Assembly (NCBI GenBank): GCA_026708005.1
Contig: JAPOVR010000028.1
Location: 1 to 50,654, forward strand
Direction of reading: 5' to 3'
Length of the DNA stretch: 50,654 bases
Origin: Actinomycetes bacterium
GTDB lineage: Bacteria; Actinomycetota; Thermoleophilia; Gaiellales; Gaiellaceae
The notes beneath the pieces are model-generated. The model saw only the letters and a program-made list of their open reading frames with translations, had not been told where the DNA came from and searched no databases. The position numbers and the translations under genes are program-made. Shown here piece by piece: positions 8,102 through 16,725 of this stretch; positions within the stretch are counted from its first letter, which is position 1, and each line of letters opens with the position of its first letter.

Positions 8102-10045
8102 CTACGCTCCCTCGCCGTCCTCGGCTCCACCCAGGTACGCCCGCTGCACCTCGGTGTTGGCTCGGATCTCGTCGGGCACTCCGTCGGCAAGCACCGCCCC
8201 TTGGTGCATGACGGTGATCCGGTCGGCGATGCCGAAGACGACCTCCATGTCATGCTCGACGAACAGGACCGTGAGCTCCTGCTCGCGAGCGATCCGACGG
8301 ATCAGCTCGACGGCGAGCCTCGTCTCGGCGGGAGACAGCCCGGCCGTCGGCTCGTCTAGCAGGAGGAGCCTCGCCTCGACAGCCAGGGCAGTCGCGATCT
8401 CGAGCGAGCGCTGATCGCCGTGGGAGAGCTCGCTCGCGGCGATGTCGGCGAAGGCGCCCAGGCCCACGCGGTCGAGCAGATCCCGAGCCCGGTCACGGAC
8501 GCCCGGTGCGTACGTGCCGACGAACTTGAACGTCTCGTCCTTAACCGCGGCCTCGGCGAGCGTAACGTTGTCGAGCGACGTGAGCGCCCAGAAGAGGTTC
8601 GTCTGCTGGAACGAGCGGCGCATGCCGCGCTTGACGAGCCGCCAAGGCGAGGAGCCGGTGACGTCCTCCCCTTCCACGAGGATCTTACCGCTGTCGGGCT
8701 TCATCAGGCCCGTGATCACGTTGAAGACCGTCGTCTTGCCCGCGCCGTTCGGGCCGATGACGGCGTGAATCGACCCTGCCTGCACCTCGATCGTGGCGTT
8801 GTCGACGGCGACGAGACCGCCGAAGCTCTTGGTCATGCCCCTGACGGCGAGGGCCGGAGGCCCGGCGGCGACCTCGGAGGGAGCTGGCGCACGACGGTCC
8901 TCGGCATCGGGAAAGTGGACGACCTCGGCTGTTCCCGCGGTCGCAGCCACGGCGGGTGCGGGGACCTCGAAGACCCCGACCGTGCGTTGCGCGAACCCGA
9001 CCATGTGAGCGATCAGCCAGTGAATCGTCCCACCGAGCCCTCCGACCAGTACGAGGGCGACCCCGAAGACGGTGATCCCAAGGACGGTGTCCCACAGGAT
9101 CGTCTGGTCGACGATGAAATCGAAGACGTAGAGGTAGAAGATGGCGCCGGCGATCGGGCCGAGGAAGTAGCGGGTGCCGCCGATCAGCACGGCGATCAGG
9201 GCGAAGGCCGACCGCTGCCAGTCGACCTGGGTGGACGAGATCTGGGTCTCGCCGATGACGTGGAGCCCGCCCGCGATCGCGCCGAAGGTGCCGGCGATCA
9301 CGAAGGCCGCAAGCTCGTAGCGCTTGACCCAGAGCCCCGCGAACTCGGCCCGGCGCCGGTTCTCGCGTATGCCTCGCAGCGCATCGCCGAACGGCGAGCG
9401 CGTGATGACATAGAGCATGAGCGTGCAGACGGCCACGCAACCGAAGATGAACCAGTAGAGGTGCTGTGCATGCTTGAACGGGTGGATGAACTCGGCGGCG
9501 AAGACGCCTGTCGTGCCGTTCGTTCCGCCGGTCAGGCTCTGCCACCCGTGCGCGACCGCCCAGACGAGCTGGGCGACACCCAGGGTGAGGAGGGCGAAGT
9601 AGAGCTCCCTCCCGCGCAGGACGATGAGGCCTGCGACGAACGCCGCGAGAGCCCCGATGACCGGAGCGAGAGCGAGCATGGGCAGCGCCGGCCAGTCGAG
9701 CTTGACCACCGAGACCCCGACCATGTAGGCGCCGAAGGCGTAGAACATCGCATGGCCGAAGCTGATCAGCCCTGTGGTGGCGACGAGAAGGTTCAAGCTC
9801 AGCGCGAGGAGACCGAGGTAGAGGCTCTGCTGGGCCAGGAGCACCTTGCCCTGATCCGCGTAGAGCGGCAAGAGCCCCATCAGGACGATGAAAACGGTCG
9901 AGAACGCCCACAGCCCCTTGTCGGCGGCGCGGTAGGCGCCGGCCGTCGGCCGGAGGCGCTGGCGCAGCGCGAAGACGGTCGGGAGGCGACCGCTGAGCTG
10001 CGCGACCGAATCGGCGAGCTTGAGGGTCACGGCGCTGCGGCTCAT
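8102..10045 (-). CDS. LivM-LivG fusion: branched-chain-type ABC permease and ATPase
   Basis: A 647-residue fusion. Residues ~1-345 are a LivM-type permease with hydrophobic helices and the conserved segments LNLLVATTGLISFGHAMF and GGTRYFLGPIAGA. After a linker of about 50 residues, residues ~403-647 are a LivG-type ATPase: Walker A GPNGAGKTT, signature ELSHGDQRSLEIA, Walker B LLLLDEPTAGLSP, and switch VEHDM. It would form half of a HAAT-family importer for amino acids, amides, urea or aromatic acids. ATGA overlap with LivH. No LivF ATPase gene is present in the window, so either the ATPase homodimerises or LivF lies elsewhere. M-G fusions are known, so the fusion itself is credible. Confidence 0.92.
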   Translation of the reverse strand: MSRSAVTLKLADSVAQLSGRLPTVFALRQRLRPTAGAYRAADKGLWAFSTVFIVLMGLLPLYADQGKVLLAQQSLYLGLLALSLNLLVATTGLISFGHAMFYAFGAYMVGVSVVKLDWPALPMLALAPVIGALAAFVAGLIVLRGRELYFALLTLGVAQLVWAVAHGWQSLTGGTNGTTGVFAAEFIHPFKHAQHLYWFIFGCVAVCTLMLYVITRSPFGDALRGIRENRRRAEFAGLWVKRYELAAFVIAGTFGAIAGGLHVIGETQISSTQVDWQRSAFALIAVLIGGTRYFLGPIAGAIFYLYVFDFIVDQTILWDTVLGITVFGVALVLVGGLGGTIHWLIAHMVGFAQRTVGVFEVPAPAVAATAGTAEVVHFPDAEDRRAPAPSEVAAGPPALAVRGMTKSFGGLVAVDNATIEVQAGSIHAVIGPNGAGKTTVFNVITGLMKPDSGKILVEGEDVTGSSPWRLVKRGMRRSFQQTNLFWALTSLDNVTLAEAAVKDETFKFVGTYAPGVRDRARDLLDRVGLGAFADIAASELSHGDQRSLEIATALAVEARLLLLDEPTAGLSPAETRLAVELIRRIAREQELTVLFVEHDMEVVFGIADRITVMHQGAVLADGVPDEIRANTEVQRAYLGGAEDGEGA

Positions 10046-10935
10046 GCCACCCGTGCCCCCCGAATGCCCTGAGGACGCAGCGCCAGCACGATCACGAGCA
10101 CCGCAAACACGATCGCGAGCGAGGCCTGCGGGACCCAGAGGATGCCGAGCGCCTCGGCGAGGCCGACGAGGAAGGCGGCGATGAAGGCGCCGCTCAGGCT
10201 GCCGAGCCCGCCGATGACAATGATGACGAACGCGAGGATGATGGCATCGATCCCGAGACCTGGCCCGATGAAGCCCTGCAGCGAGACGACCCCGCCGGCG
10301 AGCCCAGCGAAGAACGACCCGAGCACGAACACGCCCGTGAACAGAATGCGCACGTTGACGCCGGACAGTCCGAGGAGCTCCGGATCGGAGACCGCAGCCC
10401 TGATCATGCGGCCGAGGCCCGTCCGGTAGAGGATGAACCAGAGCGTGATCCCGACCACGATCGAGACGGCCAAGAAGAAGAACTGAAACTTCGGAATCTG
10501 CCCGTCGAGCACCTTCACGCCACCCTCGAGGAACGGCGGAACCGGGGTAGACTCGCCTTCCGACCCCCAGACCTTCCGCACGATCCCCGCGATCATCAGG
10601 ACGAACGCGAAGGTCACGAGCAGCTGTGTCATGAGTGGGCGCCTGTAGATCGGACGGAACGCGACGACCTCGAAGATGACGCCCCCGAGAGCCACGGCGA
10701 GGCCCGCGAGGATTATGACGATCCAGAACGTCGCGTTGCCGAACCCGATTGCGCTCGTGAGCGACACCGTGATGTAGGCACCCAGCAGGTAGAGGGAGCC
10801 GTGCGCGAAGTTGATGACCCGCAGCGCGCCGAAGATCAGCGTCAGACCCGAGGCAACGATGAAGAGCAGGGCACCGTTTCCGAGCCCGGCGATGATCTGG
10901 ATCACGTACTCGCTCAGGCTGTAGGCAAGGCTCAT
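10042..10935 (-). CDS. livH: Branched-chain-type ABC transporter permease LivH
   Basis: A 297-residue integral membrane protein with about eight hydrophobic segments and the LivH hallmarks GNGALLFIVASGLTLIFGAL and INFAHGSLYLLGAY near the N-terminus, plus GGLGSLSGAFIAAFLVGLAEA near the C-terminus. It would pair with the LivM half of the downstream fusion protein, forming the membrane channel of the importer. Start ATG at 10933-10935; its stop overlaps the next start by 4 bp. The 193-bp gap before it holds a strong hairpin that may set different expression of the binding protein and the membrane parts. Confidence 0.93.
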   Translation of the reverse strand: MSLAYSLSEYVIQIIAGLGNGALLFIVASGLTLIFGALRVINFAHGSLYLLGAYITVSLTSAIGFGNATFWIVIILAGLAVALGGVIFEVVAFRPIYRRPLMTQLLVTFAFVLMIAGIVRKVWGSEGESTPVPPFLEGGVKVLDGQIPKFQFFFLAVSIVVGITLWFILYRTGLGRMIRAAVSDPELLGLSGVNVRILFTGVFVLGSFFAGLAGGVVSLQGFIGPGLGIDAIILAFVIIVIGGLGSLSGAFIAAFLVGLAEALGILWVPQASLAIVFAVLVIVLALRPQGIRGARVA

Positions 10936-11070
10936 CGCGGCCTGCTCGAGGTGCTCGTCGAGTTCATATCCCCTCTCGCGCCTCCGTTCTCGGAGGACTC
11001 ATCCTACGGTCAACGACCTTCCGTAGCCATATGCGCCGCCACGCACATGGCGTACGGCCGGTGCGGACCG

Positions 11071-11106
11071 GGAGGAGGAACACCGCGGGCGCGGTGCTCC
11101 TCCTCC
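11071..11106 (-). terminator. Strong hairpin between binding-protein gene and livH
   Basis: GGAGGAGGAACACCGC (11071-11086) pairs with GCGGTGCTCCTCCTCC (11091-11106) with one mismatch around a GGGC loop. It begins 22 bp after the stop codon of the solute-binding-protein gene. No U-run follows on the minus strand. Hairpins here are common in binding-protein-dependent transporter operons, where they protect the upstream message or partly terminate transcription so the binding protein is made in excess. Function inferred from position. Confidence 0.6.
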
Positions 11107-11128
11107 GCAGTCGAGCTGCCGTTGGGGC

Positions 11129-12703
11129 TTACGGTCCGACGCTCCAGCCCGGACCGTTGGCTGCCTTGACCTCTTCGATTTTCTGGTTGTAACGGGCGAG
11201 GGCCTCGTCCGTCACTCTCGGGTTGTCGGTGAGCGCTCTTGCTTCGTCGTCGGGGAGGATGTCGTGCATGCACACGTTCACCAGGCCGTTCAGATCGAAG
11301 TCGGCCTTCACCGGCAGCTCCTCGTTCCAGAAGACAGGAGCGACCTGGGCACACGTGTCGGCCATATGGTTAATCGGGTTCACCGGGGTCGGGCCCTTGT
11401 GGTACGGGCTGTTGAAGGTGAAGTCGCCCTGCTCGATCCGCTCGATCCACGCGTCCGGATCGAACCCCCCGGTCTCCTCGGCGAGCGCAATTGCCATCTC
11501 GATGCCGCTGACGTAGGGGAACGTCCATGCGGACGGGATCGGATGATCGGGATCATCCCCGTAGTTGGCGACATAGAGGTCGTAGACCTCTTTCCCAAGC
11601 GGAGTCTGGACTAGGAGCCCCCAGTACCCCCGGTCATACCCGTGGGAGTTGGCCGGGATCTCGTCCGCGCTGGCGACGACTTCGAACGTCGGCGTGTCGA
11701 GAATGCCGCCGATGTTCGGGGTGTCTGACAGGCCGGCCGCGTCCCACTGCTTCCAGAACGGGACGACGAAGGGCCCGAAGAACGTGCTGATGAGTGCGTC
11801 GGGCTCCTCGCCGGCGATCGCGTTGATGAACGTCGTAAAGTTGTCCTCATCGAACTCGGGGAACTGCTGCGTCACGATCTCCCCGTCAGGGACGATCTGC
11901 CTGAAGTACTCGGTGAAGCCGCGCTCGGCGTCCTGCCCGTAGGCGTAGTTCGGAGCGAGAGTGGCAATCCGCTTCCAGCCCTGCTGCTTTGCGAACACCG
12001 CCATCGAGCGTCCCTCCAGGAACGTCGAGACAGCACCGTGGATATTGAGCCTCTGGAACTTCTCGAAGTGAGGCAGGTGATCGGCGGCCGAGTTGGCGAT
12101 GACGACCTGACCGGCCGCGTTTGTCAGCTCCGGCACCGCGGCCTGGCAGGCTGAGTTGAAGGCGCCGAAGTAGAAGTCGTACTTGCCGCTCCCGATCGCG
12201 TCGCGCCAGTTGCGTAGGCAGGCGTCGAGATCCGGGAAGGGCTCGTCGATGACGTCGGCTTCGATCTGGCAGCCGATGATGCCGCCCTCGGCGTTCACCT
12301 TGTCGAACCACAGCTCGAAGATGCGAACCATGCTCGGGCCGATGTCGCCCGCGGTGCCCGCCCGATCGACCGTAGCGAAGACCCGAACGATTCCATCCCC
12401 GCCGCGCGTCTCCGCCTGGCACCCCTCCATTGCCGGGGGCTCGGTCGGTGCGGGCGGAGGGGGAGGCGGTGGCGCGGGCTCAGTTGGCGTCGGCTCAGGC
12501 GGAGGCGCTGGCGCAGGCGGGGGTGCTGGCCCTGGCGCCGGCTCTGGCGCAGGTGCGGGCGCTGGTGCGGGTGCAGCCGAGGGACCGGGAGCCGGCTCCT
12601 CATCGCCTCCGCACGCTGCAACGGCAAAGGCGATTCCCACGACTGCGACGAGAAGCAACAGCAGCTTCACGCCGCCCAAACGTCTGCGATACGTCATGGT
12701 CAT
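11129..12703 (-). CDS. ABC transporter solute-binding lipoprotein (LivK-like)
   Basis: A 524-residue type I periplasmic-binding-fold protein. The N-terminus is a lipoprotein signal: positively charged MTMTYRRRLGG, a hydrophobic stretch, and lipobox AVAAC with lipidated Cys31. Residues ~36-95 are a Pro/Ala/Glu-rich spacer, probably a wall-spanning tether. The mature fold has GDGIVRVFATVDRAG, AEGGIIGCQIEADV and FKLNY-like ligand-domain features such as LAPNYAYGQDAERGF. It would capture the substrate at the cell surface for LivH and LivMG. An AAGGAGGGG ribosome site precedes the ATG. Related proteins bind branched amino acids, amides, urea or aromatic acids; the ligand here cannot be read from sequence. 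Confidence 0.92.
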   Translation of the reverse strand: MTMTYRRRLGGVKLLLLLVAVVGIAFAVAACGGDEEPAPGPSAAPAPAPAPAPEPAPGPAPPPAPAPPPEPTPTEPAPPPPPPPAPTEPPAMEGCQAETRGGDGIVRVFATVDRAGTAGDIGPSMVRIFELWFDKVNAEGGIIGCQIEADVIDEPFPDLDACLRNWRDAIGSGKYDFYFGAFNSACQAAVPELTNAAGQVVIANSAADHLPHFEKFQRLNIHGAVSTFLEGRSMAVFAKQQGWKRIATLAPNYAYGQDAERGFTEYFRQIVPDGEIVTQQFPEFDEDNFTTFINAIAGEEPDALISTFFGPFVVPFWKQWDAAGLSDTPNIGGILDTPTFEVVASADEIPANSHGYDRGYWGLLVQTPLGKEVYDLYVANYGDDPDHPIPSAWTFPYVSGIEMAIALAEETGGFDPDAWIERIEQGDFTFNSPYHKGPTPVNPINHMADTCAQVAPVFWNEELPVKADFDLNGLVNVCMHDILPDDEARALTDNPRVTDEALARYNQKIEEVKAANGPGWSVGP

Positions 12704-12873
12704 CCCCTCCTTGTGGCACGTCCGCGCATCGCGGATGCCGGATCGTAACCGGTGGCACGAGGCTGCGCCACGGTGTCACTCCTTACCCACTGAGACGCCC
12801 GGCGGGCACGAAGGTTGGCGCGGGTTGCTAACGGGAGCCGCATCAGCGAAGGCGTGCTCCTCGACTTGGCTCG

Positions 12874-13689
12874 CTAGATGCGGCTGGCGAACTCATCAAC
12901 GGCCTGGTTGAAGAGCTCGGGCTGCTCGACCATGAGGCAGTGGCTCGAGTCCTCGAACACGACAAGCGTTGCGTCGCGGAGCTCGCGGGCCATGAAGTCG
13001 CGGACGAACGGCGTCGTCGACGTGGAATGCGCGCCGTAGAGCAGCAGGGCCGGCACGTCGATGGACGGGAGGACGCCGCGGTAGTCCTGCGCGAACGCGT
13101 CGAGGAGCGCGACCATCGCGGTCGCCGGATCGGCCTTGAGGGACTCCTCGACGAGTCGCTCGCGCTGCGCGAGGTGCGTCTCGAGGTCGTGCAACCCGAT
13201 CGTGTAGACGTCGGTCACGACGGCGCGTCGATCGTCTTCCCAGAGCCGGCTCCAGCTCTCGATGCCTTCCGGGGAGAACGGGGTCCCCTCGCCGAGCACC
13301 CAGCCGGGCCCCGGCAGAAGGCGCGGGGAGACGTCGACGATCCCGATCCCGCGGAGGCGCTCGCCGCCGAACTGCTCGCAGTAGCTCAGCACGGTCAACC
13401 CGCCCATCGACCAGCCGACGAGGACAGCATCGTCGATTCCGTCAAGCTCGAGGAAGTCTCTGACGCTGCGAGCGATGTCCGCAACTGTCGGCTCAACGAG
13501 CGGGGTCGAGGCACCGAACCCGGGGAGATCCAGGGCAACGACGCGATGTCCGGCGAGGTTCGTCAGCTGCCCGCTCCAGGCATCGGCATTCGTCGGCCAG
13601 CCATGGAGCAGGACGAGCGGCTTTCCCGCCCCGCTCTCGAGCACCCGCAGCTTCCGGCCGTCGCCAAGATCGACTTTTCGAGCCGTCAC
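12874..13689 (-). CDS. Alpha/beta hydrolase
   Basis: A 271-residue alpha/beta-hydrolase. The GTG start at 13687-13689 is favoured because GGAGG lies six bases upstream; upstream in-frame starts would add residues that do not look like the family. Visible features: oxyanion segment LLHGWPTNADAW, nucleophile elbow GWSMGG (Ser94) and C-terminal EDSSHCLM (His250). It resembles esterases, lactonases and meta-cleavage product hydrolases. As first gene of the leftward operon, 170 bp before the binding-protein gene and divergent from the cyclase at 13878, it may open a lactone or ester intermediate. Whether it shares the operon promoter is inferred from orientation only. Confidence 0.88.
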   Translation of the reverse strand: MTARKVDLGDGRKLRVLESGAGKPLVLLHGWPTNADAWSGQLTNLAGHRVVALDLPGFGASTPLVEPTVADIARSVRDFLELDGIDDAVLVGWSMGGLTVLSYCEQFGGERLRGIGIVDVSPRLLPGPGWVLGEGTPFSPEGIESWSRLWEDDRRAVVTDVYTIGLHDLETHLAQRERLVEESLKADPATAMVALLDAFAQDYRGVLPSIDVPALLLYGAHSTSTTPFVRDFMARELRDATLVVFEDSSHCLMVEQPELFNQAVDEFASRI

Positions 13690-13877
13690 CGTGAACCTCC
13701 GTGCCACATCGTATGCCCGATTGCACGGCCTGGCCGGCGCCCGCATCGGCGCGCCGGTTGTCTGCCCGGCGCGGCGGCGGCATCCCGACGACGGCGAGCC
13801 GCCCACGAGCGAGCGCGAGACTAGGCTAGTGGGCGGCGTTACACACGCACTCTCGAGCTTCTCCGGAAGGAGCGATC

Positions 13878-14636
13878 ATGGCAGCGGAGCCAGCAGGCGG
13901 ACCGGCAACCGGCGAGGGACGGCAGGCGTGGGACTTCGAGCTGATCGACCTGACGCGCCCGCTCACGCGGAAGACGGTGGAGGCGCTCTTCGGCGACCTC
14001 TATACAGCCGAGCCGTACTTCAGCAACATCTCGGCCGAACTTGCGATGGACTTTACGACCGGCAACTCCACCGCGTGGCTCTTGACGATCCCCGACCACG
14101 TGTCGACGCACATCGACGCCCCCGTGCACATGGTGGAGGGTGGAGCGACTCTCGAGGACGTCGACATCGCAGGCCTGTTCGGGGAGGCCGTCGTGCTCGA
14201 CCTGCGCATGGACGACCCCAACCACGGCTACACGCCGGCCGACCTCGAGCACGCCGAGCCGACGATCGAGCGCGGCGACATCGTGCTGATCTACTCGGGC
14301 TTCGAGGACGCAGCCGCTTCCGAGCGGATGCGGCAGACGCACCTTACGGAAGAGGCCGCCCTCTGGCTCATCGAGCGGGGCGTCAAGTCGGTCGGTGTCG
14401 AGCCGTCCGGCATTGAGCACACCCCCGACGGGATGTACGTGCACGGCTGGTACAAGAAGGGCGCGGCGAACCCGTGGCCGGCCCACAACGCGCTGCTGGG
14501 CAACGACGTCTACATCATCGAGGGGCTGACGAACCTCGACCGCATTGCGGGGCGCCGTGTTAAGTTCGCCGCGCTCCCGGTGCCGATGCCCGGGCTGTCC
14601 GGTTTCCCGGTGCGCGCGGTCGCGTGGACTGACTAG
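13878..14636 (+). CDS. Cyclase family protein (kynurenine formamidase-like)
   Basis: A 252-residue metal-dependent hydrolase of the cyclase/KynB family, shorter than the 4823-5779 homologue. The metal motif HVSTHIDAPVH occupies residues 74-84 (His74, His78, Asp80, His84), preceded by FELIDLTRPLT, the usual first strand. AAGGAG lies just upstream of the ATG. It starts a rightward unit with the fused E1 enzyme, divergent from the long catabolic operon; the 188-bp gap between them probably holds both promoters. Likely hydrolyses an amide or cyclic imide/lactone; whether it acts on the same pathway as the leftward operon is inference. Confidence 0.9.
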   Translation: MAAEPAGGPATGEGRQAWDFELIDLTRPLTRKTVEALFGDLYTAEPYFSNISAELAMDFTTGNSTAWLLTIPDHVSTHIDAPVHMVEGGATLEDVDIAGLFGEAVVLDLRMDDPNHGYTPADLEHAEPTIERGDIVLIYSGFEDAAASERMRQTHLTEEAALWLIERGVKSVGVEPSGIEHTPDGMYVHGWYKKGAANPWPAHNALLGNDVYIIEGLTNLDRIAGRRVKFAALPVPMPGLSGFPVRAVAWTD

Positions 14637-14709
14637 CGAAGCCCCGCCGCCTTCGCAGGGCTTAGAGTGCCCGGTACGAGATCGGTACCACGAACCAGGA
14701 GCCGGCGCC

Positions 14710-16725
14710 GTGAGCACACCAATACGCCAAGACCGTCCCCTCTGGCTCGATCGGCCCGATGATCGGCCCTCCCTCGTCGAGCTCTACCGGCGGATGTGGC
14801 TCATCCGTCGCTTCGAGGAGCGCACGACCGAGCTCTTCAAGGAAGGCGTTGTCACGGGAACGGCCCACAGCTGCGTTGGCCAGGAGGCAATCGCCGTCGG
14901 CGTCAGCGCCGTCATGCGGCCGGGCGACTACCTCGTCGGCCACCACCGTAGCCACGGCCACCTGATCGCCCGCGGCGCCAACATCCGCCGGATGATGGCC
15001 GAGATGTTCGGCAAGCGAACGGGCTACTGCAAGGGCCTCGGCGGCTCGATGCACATCGCCGACATGGATCTCGACATCATCGGCTGCAACGGCATCATCG
15101 GCGCCGGGGCACCCCATGCCTGCGGCGCCGCGCTCTCCGGCCAGCTTCGCGGCACCGACCAAGTGTCGGTTGCCTTCTTCGGAGACGGGGGCGCCGGCCA
15201 GGGCGCGGTGCACGAGGCGATGAACCTCGCCGCGACGTGGAAGCTCCCGGTCGTCTTCGTCTGCGAGAACAACCAGTTCGCGCTGTCGGTCGGCTGGAAG
15301 GAGACCCGTGCCGTCGCCGACCTGGCCGATCGTGCCGCGGGATACGGGATGGCCGGCGGCGTGGTGGACGGCAACGACCTCCTCGCCGTCGAGGACGCAG
15401 CGGGCCAGGCGATCGAGGCAGCGCGGTCAGGCGAAGGCCCCTCGTTCCTCGAGATGAAGACGTTCCGGCGGATGCAGCACTCGATGCGCGCGAACCTGCC
15501 CGACACGCGCGATCCTGCCGTCGTAGCCGAGTGGGAGCCGAAGGACCCCCTCCCGCGGTTCGAGAACATCCTGACCGAGCTCGGCCACCTCGACGAGGAG
15601 TCGTTGCAGGCGCTTCAGGCGCAGGTCAGCGACGAGGTCGAGGAGGCAATCGGCCTCGCGCTCCAAGACGAGGACGCAAGCCCCGACGATCTCCTCCCCG
15701 CGGTGTACGCGCGGCACGCGGCACCCAACGGCACGCCGACGCCGGGCGAGCGGGCAGTCGACTTCATCACGGCCATCCGCGAGGCGATCGACCACGCGCT
15801 CTCGTCCGACCCGGCGGTCTTCGTCATGGGCGAGGACGTGGGCAAGGTCGGCGGGCTGTTCAGGGCAACCGAGGGCCTCTACGAGAAGTACGGCGCCGAG
15901 CGGGTCCGCGATACGCCGCTGACCGAGTCGGGGTTCGTCGGCGCGGGCGTCGGAGCGGCGCTTGCCGGGTCCCGGCCGATCGTGGAGTTGCAGTTCTCCG
16001 ACTTCACGCAGGTCGCGATGGACCAGATCGTCAACCAGGCCGCGAAGCTCCGGTTCATGATGGGCGGGACGCCCACGGTGCCCCTCGTGATCCGGGCCGT
16101 CTCGGGCGGCGGGATCCGGGTTGCCGCCCAGCACTCGCAGAGCCTCGAGACGATGTTCGCGCACATTCCGGGGCTGGTCGTCGTCATGCCGTCGAACCCC
16201 TACGATGCGAAGGGCCTGCTCTCGGCCGCGATCCGCGACGACAACCCGGTGATCTTCCTCGAGCAGAAGATGCTCTTCTTCGCCGATCCGGAGCCGGTTC
16301 CCGAGGAGCCCTACCAGCTGCCGCTCGGCAAGGCACGGGTGCTGCACGGGGGCGACGACGTGACGCTCGTGGCGCTCGGGGCGATGGTCCCGCTCGCCCT
16401 GCGCGTCGCGCGCGAGCTCGACGCGGAGGGCATGAGCGTCGAGGTCATCGACCCGAGAACGCTCTCACCGCTCGACTCCGAGGCGATCCTCGCATCGGTG
16501 GCCAAGACGAGCCGCGCCGTCGTCGTGCACGAGGCGGCGCAGTTCTGCGGCTTCGGCGCGGAGGTGGCAGCGCAGATCTCTCAGCACGGCTTCTGGGATC
16601 TCGACGCCCCCGTCGCACGCATCGGCGCTCCGCACCACCCGATCCCGTACCAGAAGGATCTCGAGCTGCTGACGCTTCCCGACGCGCGCACGATCGCCGA
16701 CACGATCCGGTCGCTGAACGTCTAG
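14710..16725 (+). CDS. Fused E1 alpha/beta thiamine-diphosphate 2-oxoacid dehydrogenase
   Basis: A 671-residue fusion of the two subunits of an acetoin/pyruvate/branched-chain-type dehydrogenase E1. Residues ~15-330 are the alpha part, with HHRSHGHLIARG, KGLGGSMH and the TPP-binding GDG (158-160) to NN (187-188) motif. Residues ~345-671 are the beta part: VFVMGEDVGKVGGLF, RVRDTPLTESGFVGAGVGAAL, a central RAVSGGGIR and a C-terminal EVIDPRTLSPLD. GTG at 14710 is chosen because CAGGAG lies upstream and the reading matches the family N-terminus. It decarboxylates a 2-oxoacid and passes the acyl group to an E2 lipoyl protein, but no E2 or E3 gene is nearby. It ends 4 bp inside the convergent hydantoinase gene. 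Confidence 0.9.
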   Translation: MSTPIRQDRPLWLDRPDDRPSLVELYRRMWLIRRFEERTTELFKEGVVTGTAHSCVGQEAIAVGVSAVMRPGDYLVGHHRSHGHLIARGANIRRMMAEMFGKRTGYCKGLGGSMHIADMDLDIIGCNGIIGAGAPHACGAALSGQLRGTDQVSVAFFGDGGAGQGAVHEAMNLAATWKLPVVFVCENNQFALSVGWKETRAVADLADRAAGYGMAGGVVDGNDLLAVEDAAGQAIEAARSGEGPSFLEMKTFRRMQHSMRANLPDTRDPAVVAEWEPKDPLPRFENILTELGHLDEESLQALQAQVSDEVEEAIGLALQDEDASPDDLLPAVYARHAAPNGTPTPGERAVDFITAIREAIDHALSSDPAVFVMGEDVGKVGGLFRATEGLYEKYGAERVRDTPLTESGFVGAGVGAALAGSRPIVELQFSDFTQVAMDQIVNQAAKLRFMMGGTPTVPLVIRAVSGGGIRVAAQHSQSLETMFAHIPGLVVVMPSNPYDAKGLLSAAIRDDNPVIFLEQKMLFFADPEPVPEEPYQLPLGKARVLHGGDDVTLVALGAMVPLALRVARELDAEGMSVEVIDPRTLSPLDSEAILASVAKTSRAVVVHEAAQFCGFGAEVAAQISQHGFWDLDAPVARIGAPHHPIPYQKDLELLTLPDARTIADTIRSLNV

